A stretch of 8,851 nucleotides of DNA from Cytophagales bacterium (GTDB lineage Bacteria > Bacteroidota > Bacteroidia > Cytophagales > Cyclobacteriaceae): positions 1-8,851 of the forward strand of contig JAGUUF010000349.1 in the NCBI GenBank assembly GCA_020063545.1, given 5' to 3'. The translations under genes and the position numbers were made by a program. Below the pieces are notes generated by a model. It searched no databases and was not told the DNA's origin. It saw nothing but the letters and a program-made list of their open reading frames with translations. Below are positions 1 to 6,150 of the stretch, piece by piece; the first letter of the stretch is position 1, and each line of letters starts with the position of its first letter.

Positions 1-148
1 GAAATACAAAAATGGGCTCCTTTTTGGCATTCGAAATGCGCGTAATGCTGCTCTCATACCCGTTGGGATACTGCTTTTTCAGCAATTCTTTCAGCTCATC
101 GCTCAGGGTTTCAAGGCTTTTGATGAGGCGCTTTTTACTTACGGCCAT
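1..148 (-). CDS. Conserved hypothetical protein, 5' part only (runs off the left edge)
   Basis: An ATG at 148 opens a leftward frame that is uninterrupted to the window edge, giving the first 49 residues. It begins MAVSKKRLIKSLETLSDELK and continues with a charged, helix-prone stretch, then a less charged part ending KKEPIFVF. There is no signal peptide or membrane segment in the visible part, so a cytoplasmic protein is likely. I do not recognise a named family with certainty; the start resembles small uncharacterised Bacteroidota proteins. The gene is divergent from the sigma factor at 325, with a 176-bp shared intergenic region that must hold both promoters. The codon pattern is regular, and no competing frame on this stretch is better. 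The function is unknown. Confidence 0.72.
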   Translation of the reverse strand, partial: MAVSKKRLIKSLETLSDELKELLKKQYPNGYESSITRISNAKKEPIFVF

Positions 149-168
149 AGGGGTTACAAACTCAAAAA

Positions 169-200
169 ATCGGGAACAAATACCAAAATAAAATCCCGAT
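169..200. repeat. Short inverted repeat in the divergent intergenic region
   Basis: ATCGGGA at 169-175 and TCCCGAT at 194-200 form a perfect 7-bp inverted repeat with an 18-base AT-rich spacer. It lies 21 to 52 bases upstream of the leftward start at 148. On the minus strand the spacer holds TATTTTGG, a near match to the Bacteroidota -7 element TAnnTTTG. It could be an operator around that promoter or a weak hairpin in the leader, but a 7-bp match can arise by chance. Confidence 0.25.
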
Positions 201-324
201 CAGGCAAGAATTTTAAAGATTTTTTTGCGCTGAATCGGAATCTGGTTATCTTTTCAACCCAATTATTCACCAAAACCCCCGCAATATCGAGCAGCACGTG
301 TACGTTACCTAAATGTGACACAGA

Positions 325-978
325 ATGATAGAAAACAAATGCACCGACAGCGAATTGCTGTTGCGCTATCAACAAGGTAACGAAGACGCTTTTGCGATGC
401 TGCTTCAACGCCACAAGTCGAGATTGTACACCGCCATTTACCTGATTGTAAAAGATCGGTACGTGGCCGAAGATCTGTTGCAGGATACCTTCATCAAGGC
501 CATTAACACCATTCGCGAAGGCCGCTACAACGAGGAAGGCAAATTTCTACCGTGGATAAGCCGCATTGCCCACAACCTGGCCATTGACCACTTCCGCAAG
601 GAAAAACGGTACCCCGAAATTGTGCTCGAAGACGGCAGCCGCCTGATGAACTCCCTGCAGTTTGCCGATATATCGATGGAAGACCGGCAGGTGTGGGAGG
701 ATAACCGCAGCCGGTTGCGCAGTTACATTAAAGAATTGCCCACCGAGCAAAAGCAGGTGCTGATTATGCGCCATTACCTGAAGATGAGCTTCCAGGAAAT
801 TGCCGACCGCACCGGGGTGAGCATCAACACCGCACTGGGCCGCATGCGCTACGCACTCATTAACCTGAGGAAAAAAATGTTTAGTAACCATAATGCCTAT
901 GACAAAGACTTTTACCCAAGCCGATCTGATCAGGTATCTGTACCACGAGATTACGGAGGAGGAGGAACGCGAGATTAA
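325..978 (+). CDS. ECF-type RNA polymerase sigma factor (sigma-70 family)
   Basis: A 217-residue alternative sigma factor that would direct core RNA polymerase to a dedicated set of promoters. Region 2 covers about residues 25-95, with the typical EDLLQDTFIKA (49-59) and WISRIAHNLAIDHFRK (77-92). Region 4 covers about 133-183, with the helix-turn-helix SFQEIADRTGVSINTALGRM (155-174). There is no region 1 or 3, as expected for an ECF factor. The ATG at 325 places region 2 at the usual distance from the N-terminus. The last 30 or so residues after LRKKM lie outside the conserved domain and are glycine-rich at the very end (DYGGGGTRD). That tail is encoded in the 86-bp overlap with the next gene, so it may be constrained by the other frame or may not be made. 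An A7 run at 871-877 marks where the tail begins. Target genes are unknown. Confidence 0.95.
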   Translation: MIENKCTDSELLLRYQQGNEDAFAMLLQRHKSRLYTAIYLIVKDRYVAEDLLQDTFIKAINTIREGRYNEEGKFLPWISRIAHNLAIDHFRKEKRYPEIVLEDGSRLMNSLQFADISMEDRQVWEDNRSRLRSYIKELPTEQKQVLIMRHYLKMSFQEIADRTGVSINTALGRMRYALINLRKKMFSNHNAYDKDFYPSRSDQVSVPRDYGGGGTRD

Positions 979-1132
979 CAAAGCCCTGCTTTGTGATGCT
1001 GAACTCCGCCAGCAGTACGCTGCGCTTGTGGCCATGAAAAAAGAAATGGACCAGGCGATGCTGGAGCCTTCGGACGAAACAGTGGAGAATATTTTGAACC
1101 ACGCCAAGCAAGGGGCAGCGGTTAGGAGTTGA
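893..1132 (+). CDS. Small anti-sigma-factor-like protein partnered with the ECF sigma
   Basis: A 79-residue acidic soluble protein; a second in-frame ATG at 899 would give 77 residues starting MTKTFTQADL, and I slightly prefer it. The layout resembles the N-terminal helical part of anti-sigma factors: TQADLIRYLYHEITEEEERE, then a helix with ALLCDAELRQQY, then a C-terminal helix ending near NILNHAKQG. It has no membrane span and no zinc-binding HxxxCxxC motif. It overlaps the sigma gene by 86 bp in the +1 frame, which strongly suggests co-transcription and possibly translational coupling. Gene order (sigma then small partner) fits a cognate regulator, but binding to the sigma is inferred only from position and size. 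The stop codon directly abuts the stop of the convergent gene at 1133. Confidence 0.8.
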   Translation: MPMTKTFTQADLIRYLYHEITEEEEREINKALLCDAELRQQYAALVAMKKEMDQAMLEPSDETVENILNHAKQGAAVRS

Positions 1133-2592
1133 TTACCTCAGCAACTGCACCCAGCCTTTCGCGGTGCCGGTTTTTCCGTTTTTGCCCTCGTAGCGAAGCA
1201 GCCAGTAGTAGACTCCCGTTGGAGCATTACCGCCATCCCAGCCGGCCTGCACATCGCGCGTGTAAAACACCTCCTGCCCCCAGCGGTTAATAATCTTCAA
1301 ATCTGCATCCAGCATATGTTCAAACACAATGGGTTTAAACACGGGGTTGTACCCATCGCCATTGGGTGTAAAAATATTGGGCATGTCAATAACGGGTTCT
1401 TCAAAACGGAAATAAGACGCGATGAAGTTAGGCAGGCCAAGTTTGTTTTTACGTCCTCCCAATGAAACCCCCTTGCTAATAAAGTTGCAGGCAGCGCCTT
1501 CGCGGCCGGGGTTATTGATTACAGCCAGGTAATCCGACTCGTTGGTGATGTCGTTGCAACGCGAAATGTAAATGCGCCCGTCTGGGGCCAGCTGCATGGC
1601 ATTGAGCGAGCCAACAAAACTGCCTACCCTGGTTGACTGCTTCTTTTCAATGGAATACTGCCAGACTTCGCCTGGATCTTCTGCAATGTTGACACCACAA
1701 CCAGATGCACCCCAGAAACCATAAGTGTAGTAAAGCAGCTCACTGTTTGTAGAGAACTCAATTCCGTAAAATCGACCAACACGATTACTTTGAGTTAGAG
1801 AAAAAGAATCAAGTACGGTAGTTATACGACCAGTTGCATTATCAAAAAAAAAACTTCAACCTTGCTGATACCTGTTATTATTAATGCCAGCAACTTACCA
1901 TCAGGAGAAATTTTCATGTAACCTGCCACATTGTAATTTTGATTTATTCCAGGTGCCGGGCCTCCTCCCTGATGGACGGCCCCGATACAACTTACTACTG
2001 GAATTAGCTCAATACCAGCCGTGGTAACGAGGTAAGACCGGAAGCAATTGCTTTCCCACTCATGAAACACCACCCAAATGTCCCTGCCGTTGGCATGGTG
2101 CACAGCGGAGATTTTTTCGGTAGTTTTTTTGAAGAGCAGAATATTTTTATGGGTTACGGCTCCCAATCCATTATTCTGATTAAGATTGACTACTGAATAG
2201 TGAGCCCCCACCGAGTCGTTGGCAAAAATCGCATTATACTGTGGTGACATTGTGAAAATGTAAAAGATGGAATCATTGCCTGGTTGAGGTACAATTAGCG
2301 TTTGAGTTGTTGAATTGTGGCCCCACAGGTTTGTTCCGTTTGGGATTACATTATGCAGTTTATCAAAGACATTTTCACCTTCTGTGTAAAAAAGTAAGGC
2401 ACCCTCAGAATCTGAAATCACGGCTGTTCCCTCACCATCACCATAAGAGACCCTACCATCAAAAAGTGCTGATGGGGGTACCGTATTAAAGTTCAGGCCT
2501 GCAGTCTCCCCAAAATACCACACTGAGGTCTGCCTTTGAGCAAATGAGTTAAGGCTGACAAAACAGGCTGCTAACAGAATTAATTTTTGCAT
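1133..2592 (-). CDS. Secreted propeller-like protein with T9SS type B (CHU_C) sorting domain; frame broken at a T10 run
   Basis: Two same-strand frames (2592-1822, 256 codons; then a frame containing 1597-1133) are one gene. It opens with a signal peptide, MQKLILLAACFVSLNSFA, followed by Gln, a typical signal peptidase I cut. The N-terminal half (SVWYFGETAGLNFN at 23-36, GYMKISPDGKLLAL near 224-237) resembles the beta-propeller-like module of Bacteroidota secreted proteins. After ISKVEV the frame hits ten T (1853-1844) and stops soon after at IMQLVV. With one extra T it reads VEVFFFDNATGRITTVLDSF and stays open to the end, for 486 residues in all. The C-terminus is a CHU_C domain: NIFTPNGDGYNPVF, IINRWGQEVF, GWDGG, PTGVYYWLLRYE. 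Such domains send proteins through T9SS to the cell surface. As sequenced, the product would lose its sorting signal. Sequencing error, phase variation or recent inactivation could each explain this. Confidence 0.88.
1844..1853. repeat. Homopolymer A10 (T10 on the coding strand) at the frame break
   Basis: Ten A on the plus strand lie inside the type B secreted gene. On the coding strand the run spans the end of a Val codon, two Phe codons and the start of a Leu codon (residues 247-250). Eleven T, or eight, would keep the downstream frame; ten does not, and nine gives an immediate TGA TAA. Runs of this length are prone to replication and transcription slippage, and also to sequencing error. 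Confidence 0.9.
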
Positions 2593-2617
2593 GGATTAGG
2601 TTAACGAACGGGCTGGT

Positions 2618-2649
2618 AAAAAATTGAGAGGGGTAACTGCCCCTCTCAA
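2618..2649 (-). terminator. Rho-independent terminator of the beta-propeller gene
   Basis: A perfect 10-bp stem (TTGAGAGGGG with CCCCTCTCAA, 2624-2633 and 2640-2649) has a 6-base loop and, on the minus strand, is followed directly by six T (2623-2618). It begins 8 bases after the stop codon at 2658. It should separate transcription of the upstream propeller gene from the type B gene starting at 2592. On the plus strand the hairpin is followed only by an AT-rich stretch. Confidence 0.88.
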
Positions 2650-2654
2650 AATTA
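2647..2654 (-). promoter_or_regulatory. Candidate -7 promoter element for the type B secreted gene
   Basis: TAATTTTG on the minus strand matches the Bacteroidota -7 consensus TAnnTTTG. It overlaps the outer edge of the terminator, so a transcript from it would start inside the hairpin and escape termination. The stretch at the usual -33 distance has no good TTTG; the nearest TTG is only 14 bases upstream. In AT-rich DNA this match may be chance. Confidence 0.25.
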
Positions 2655-2657
2655 ATT

Positions 2658-4814
2658 TTATTCAATAACAATACGTTGTTCAATGCGCTGGTTAGGCAGG
2701 TACACTTTAAAAATGTAGGTACCCTTCATTAAATCGCCAACATCAATTACCAGGGCATTTTTACGGGTGGTACCGTTTTTAACGGTTGCCGCGTTTTTAT
2801 CTACCAGTGTATAGCTGTATTCAAAGTCAACGGTTTCTTTTCCGCCCGGCTCCAGTACAAAGTTTACTTGTTGCTGGGTTGGGTTAGGATAGCCCATCAT
2901 ATACTGCTGCCCGCCTCCACAATCGGGTGAAAAAAAAGTGGTACATGCCTGAGGCCCTCCACCGCAAGAATTCGCGTATTCAACACACAGGGAGTGATAG
3001 CCCGGTGCCACCGGGTTAAGGATTAAGGAGATATAGGCGTAAAATACATCTGTAGTCAGCACCAGGTTACCATCAATATACCAGTTATAGAGCGGACCTC
3101 CGCTACAGGTTTGTGCATACAGGGTGGCACACGGTTCAAGTACTAGGTTAGAAGGTGAACAGGCAGCACCATCACCTAAGCCAATTGTAAAACTGGCGTA
3201 GGCGGTGCTGCCGCATTCCCCCGGAATGGTAGCGGAAACAGAAACCGTACCGGATACGCCCGGCAGCACCGTAACGGTAAATGAACTGCCTATTCCGCTG
3301 GTGGGTGTTACCAGTGTTCCGGGACTGGCCGTCCAGTAAACTGTTGCACCCAGAGGCACATTATAGGCATAAAACGTAACAGGGCCAGGCTCGCACACTT
3401 CAGGCAGGCCGCCACTGATGTAGAAGGCCGACTCGGAGGTGTTATAACCAGCTAAGAAACTGTCAATCGTAGAGGCATTGAACTGGGTATAATCACTACA
3501 AGTAGTGAAATCTCCCGTGCCCTTGAAATTGCCCGCAACAACAATTTTGTTGCTTACCAGCCTTATGGCATTCATCTCATAATCGGGCAAGTCAAGGTTA
3601 AAGTCAACCCTGCGCACCCACTGGCAGTCTAAATCGGATAACCGGTACTTGCCGTAAAAGAAATTATGAAAGCTCCCGCTTGAAGTTAGAGATATTGGTG
3701 GGCCACCTGCATTGAAGTTAATATTTGTGCCGTTGAAGAATCCGGTCAAATACAAATTACCTGAGCCATCCAGCGTAAGCGCATGGCCTGCATCGGAATT
3801 TGTACCGCCAATGGATTTGAGTGCCTGCTGTGTGCCCGATGAGTTGAACTTGGCCAGGAAGATATTTTCGCCATTGGTATTGTACGTGCCTGTTACATAT
3901 ACATTATTGGAGCCGTCAACCGCCAGGCGCCTGCCAATGTCACCGTTTTGTCCGGACACTTGCTTTGTCCAAACATAACCCCCGTTTACGTTGTATTTGC
4001 ATACATAGGCACCTCCGGATGAACTGTTTAAAATCGGGGAGTTAGCGGTAGGGTGAAAGTCAGCAGAACCGGTGAAGCGGCCTGTTATATAGATATAATT
4101 TGAAGCATCAATAAACAAGTCCCATAAATCGGTATTGGCCGTATTGCCGGGCCCCACGTTTCTTGCCCACACGTAATTACCGGAACCTCCATTGTATTTG
4201 GCAAAAAATATAGAGCCGTTGGAGGTGCTCAGGTTGTTAACACCCGTTCCGGGGTTGAAGTCAACATTCTGCGTGGTAGTTGACCAGATTTGTCCACCGA
4301 TGTAAACATCCCCAAAGCTATCAAGAGCAATGGCATACGATCGAGTTGTAACCAGGTTTGCTCCAATGGTTTTCACCCACTGAAAAGCACCGGTGTTGCT
4401 GTATTTTGCTATAAACAAACCATGTGAAACGGAAGGAAAAGCAGTGCCGGTCCCCGGATCAAAATCTAATTGGGCAGTTGTAGTGCCAAAGTATCCGGTT
4501 ATGTACACATTGCCTGAATTATCCAGGGCAATGTCCCAGCCGAAATCATCGTCTCCGCCAACCAGACCGTGTGCCCAAATCAGGTTGCCGGTGCTGGAGT
4601 ATTTGCCAAACCAGATGTCGCTGCCCACAGCAGGACCGGCACTTGAACCCGAACCAAAGTCAATAGTCCCGGTAAATGCGCCAACCAGATAGATGTTGCC
4701 GTTAGCGTCTGATGTCATGCTTTTGAGGTAGTCGGAACCGGTGCCTGGGATTTGCTTTACCCAGTTTAAATTTTGAGAAAAAGCGGATGGAAATTTGGAA
4801 AAATAAAATACCAT
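2658..4814 (-). CDS. Secreted SBBP-repeat beta-propeller protein with T9SS type A sorting tail; start displaced by a tandem repeat
   Basis: The open frame gives 718 residues from the ATG at 4814. Seven propeller blades are visible, starting near residues 18, 80, 146, 216, 282, 332 and 399; most open with a W-[VA]-x-x strand and carry a D-x-x-[GN]-N-[VI]-Y-[IVL]-[TV]-G motif, typical of SBBP repeats. An Ig/PKD-like domain (about 465-546) and a Cys-rich stretch (552-632) follow. The end (641-718) is a type A tail: GYPNPTQQQV, LVDKNAATVKNG, KGTYIFKVYLPNQRIEQRIV. The start is odd. From 4814 the protein has a stunted signal peptide (MVFYFSKFPSAFS, then Gln) with no positive n-region. The ATG at 4858 supplies the missing part (MKNSL...) but is out of frame because of three 10-bp units at 4821-4850; one or four units would restore it. 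The gene ends with its own terminator. A secreted, surface-linked or extracellular role is likely; the ligand is unknown. Confidence 0.9.
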   Translation of the reverse strand: MVFYFSKFPSAFSQNLNWVKQIPGTGSDYLKSMTSDANGNIYLVGAFTGTIDFGSGSSAGPAVGSDIWFGKYSSTGNLIWAHGLVGGDDDFGWDIALDNSGNVYITGYFGTTTAQLDFDPGTGTAFPSVSHGLFIAKYSNTGAFQWVKTIGANLVTTRSYAIALDSFGDVYIGGQIWSTTTQNVDFNPGTGVNNLSTSNGSIFFAKYNGGSGNYVWARNVGPGNTANTDLWDLFIDASNYIYITGRFTGSADFHPTANSPILNSSSGGAYVCKYNVNGGYVWTKQVSGQNGDIGRRLAVDGSNNVYVTGTYNTNGENIFLAKFNSSGTQQALKSIGGTNSDAGHALTLDGSGNLYLTGFFNGTNINFNAGGPPISLTSSGSFHNFFYGKYRLSDLDCQWVRRVDFNLDLPDYEMNAIRLVSNKIVVAGNFKGTGDFTTCSDYTQFNASTIDSFLAGYNTSESAFYISGGLPEVCEPGPVTFYAYNVPLGATVYWTASPGTLVTPTSGIGSSFTVTVLPGVSGTVSVSATIPGECGSTAYASFTIGLGDGAACSPSNLVLEPCATLYAQTCSGGPLYNWYIDGNLVLTTDVFYAYISLILNPVAPGYHSLCVEYANSCGGGPQACTTFFSPDCGGGQQYMMGYPNPTQQQVNFVLEPGGKETVDFEYSYTLVDKNAATVKNGTTRKNALVIDVGDLMKGTYIFKVYLPNQRIEQRIVIE

Positions 4815-4828
4815 TACTACAAGTAATG
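4812..4828 (-). promoter_or_regulatory. Small hairpin covering the in-frame ATG of the propeller gene
   Basis: On the minus strand CATTAC (4828-4823), loop TTGTA, and GTAATG (4817-4812) can form a 6-bp stem that contains the ATG at 4814. Each upstream 10-bp unit also carries CATTAC and could pair with the same GTAATG. The stem is short and AT-rich, so its effect on translation is uncertain. Confidence 0.3.
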
Positions 4829-4850
4829 AAACGTAATGAAACGTAATGAA
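4821..4850. repeat. 10-bp tandem repeat, three copies, inside the signal-peptide coding region
   Basis: Plus strand units are AAGTAATGAA, ACGTAATGAA and ACGTAATGAA; on the coding (minus) strand they read TTCATTACGT twice, then TTCATTACTT. The unit length is 1 modulo 3, so each copy gained or lost shifts the frame. The ATG at 4858 is in frame with the 718-residue protein when the copy number is 1, 4 or 7, and out of frame at 3, the state seen here. Confidence 0.93.
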
Positions 4851-4963
4851 TTTTTCATATGCCTGAGGGTTTTGTTAGTTGATAGCCGAAGTTAGTGAAA
4901 AGCAGGCCAATCTTTTTTGGCAGTTTTACGATCTTTATTACACGGTTCTTACATACTTGCTTA

Positions 4964-6142
4964 GTGAGAATTCTCATCCTGCACCAGTTTTTTAACACGC
5001 CCCAGCGCGGTGGTTCGCTCCGGTCGTACTACCTGGCCAAAGCCCTGCTCAATGCCGGCCACACCGTGGCGGTAATTACCACGCATAACCAACCTGGCGA
5101 AAGGGTTGAGGAAACAGACGGCATCGAAGTGCATTACCTGCCCGTAGCCTACAACAACCGCTATGGATTTTTCAAACGTATTTTCTCTTTTCTAAAGTTT
5201 GTTCTTCGCATTGTAAACAAAGCCGCACAATTCAGGCAAGCCGATGTGTGTTATGCCATCTCTGCCCCGCTTACCACCGGCCTGGCCGCCATCTGGATTA
5301 AGAAGAAGTACAGCATCCCATACTATTTCGAGGTGGGCGACCTGTGGCCGGAGGCCCCCGTACAGTTGGGTATTGTGCGCAATTTTTTTCTTAAAAAAAT
5401 CCTCTACCGACTCGAAGCGTCTATTTACAGGCGGGCTGTGGGGGTGGTGGCGCTTTCATCCGCCATCAGGCAAAATATCATTCAGCGCTTCCCCAGCCTC
5501 ACGGTGTATGTTGTACCCAATATGGCCGATACGGGATTTTTTAAGCCTCAACCGAAAAACCCGGAACTGGAAAGGAAATTTGGTGTCGAAGGTAAATTTG
5601 TGATTTCCTACATCGGCACGCTGGGCCTGGCTAACGGCCTGAACTATATGCTGGATTGTGCCGGGGCAGCCATGCAGAAAAATTTGCCCATCCAATTTGT
5701 TTTGTGCGGGGATGGCGCCAAACGGGATGCGCTTATAAAATCGGCTGCCGAACGAAACCTTGGTAACGTAACCTTTATACCACATCAAAACCGCGAAGGC
5801 GTGCGGCAGGTGCTCAACGTTACCGATGCGGTTTTGGTGTGCTACCAGCAGCTTCCGGTGCTCGAAACCGGCTCGCCCAACAAGTACTTTGACGGGCTGG
5901 CTGCCGGCAGGCTTATCATCGTAAGCACCGGGGGCTGGATGAAAGAAGAAGTGGAAAATGAGAAATGCGGGATAGCGGTTAATCCAAGCGATGCAGCGGA
6001 TCTTATCCGGAAAGTAACTCCGTGCATGGTTGATCCGAATTTACTTCTGGCATATCAGCAGAATGCCCGAAAACTGGCTGAAGCCCGCTATTCAAGGCAA
6101 ATATTGGGAGAGGTGTTCTGCAACGTGCTGATAAAATCGTAA
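4964..6142 (+). CDS. Glycosyltransferase family 4 (GT-B fold)
   Basis: A 392-residue enzyme that should transfer a sugar from a nucleotide-activated donor during cell-surface glycan synthesis, acting at the cytoplasmic face. I chose the GTG at 4964 because the mature pattern begins there (RILILHQFF, first beta strand, then GGSLRSYYLAKAL). A GTG at 4895 would add 23 residues (KSRPIFFGSFT...) that do not fit the family start. Key segments in the 392-residue numbering: EVGDLWPEAPV (123-133), a bridge with RLEASIYRRAVGVVALSS near 149-166, the C-terminal domain start YIGTLGLANGL (216-226), CGDG (248-251), and the donor-binding ETGSPNKYFDGLAAG (301-315), then STGGW. This resembles the WbuB/WcaI-like GT4 group; donor and acceptor cannot be read from the sequence. 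The lipoprotein gene follows after 8 bp, suggesting an operon. Confidence 0.92.
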   Translation: MRILILHQFFNTPQRGGSLRSYYLAKALLNAGHTVAVITTHNQPGERVEETDGIEVHYLPVAYNNRYGFFKRIFSFLKFVLRIVNKAAQFRQADVCYAISAPLTTGLAAIWIKKKYSIPYYFEVGDLWPEAPVQLGIVRNFFLKKILYRLEASIYRRAVGVVALSSAIRQNIIQRFPSLTVYVVPNMADTGFFKPQPKNPELERKFGVEGKFVISYIGTLGLANGLNYMLDCAGAAMQKNLPIQFVLCGDGAKRDALIKSAAERNLGNVTFIPHQNREGVRQVLNVTDAVLVCYQQLPVLETGSPNKYFDGLAAGRLIIVSTGGWMKEEVENEKCGIAVNPSDAADLIRKVTPCMVDPNLLLAYQQNARKLAEARYSRQILGEVFCNVLIKS

Positions 6143-6150
6143 TTTTATTC

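Noticed and set aside
154..414. 86-codon minus-strand open frame over the sigma gene start and the intergenic region
   Set aside because: It lies opposite sigma region 2 coding sequence, has no domain pattern and would sit across the divergent promoters; a shadow frame.
547..1107. 186-codon minus-strand frame opposite the sigma and anti-sigma-like genes
   Set aside because: Ser/His/Val-rich composition typical of an antisense shadow; both plus-strand genes carry clear family patterns.
1598..1821. Treating 1598-1821 as intergenic between two separate minus-strand genes
   Set aside because: With one base added to the T run this stretch is coding in frame with both halves (for example DNATGRITTVLDSF and VGRFYGIEFSTNSELLYYTY), so it belongs to one gene.
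4895..4963. 23-residue N-terminal extension of the glycosyltransferase from an upstream GTG
   Set aside because: GT4 enzymes of this kind begin directly with the RILILHQFF strand, which the GTG at 4964 gives; the extension also uses up most of the divergent promoter space.
4815..4963. Invertible promoter of the kind that controls Bacteroides surface proteins
   Set aside because: No long inverted repeats flank the region and no recombinase gene is present; only a direct 10-bp repeat is seen.
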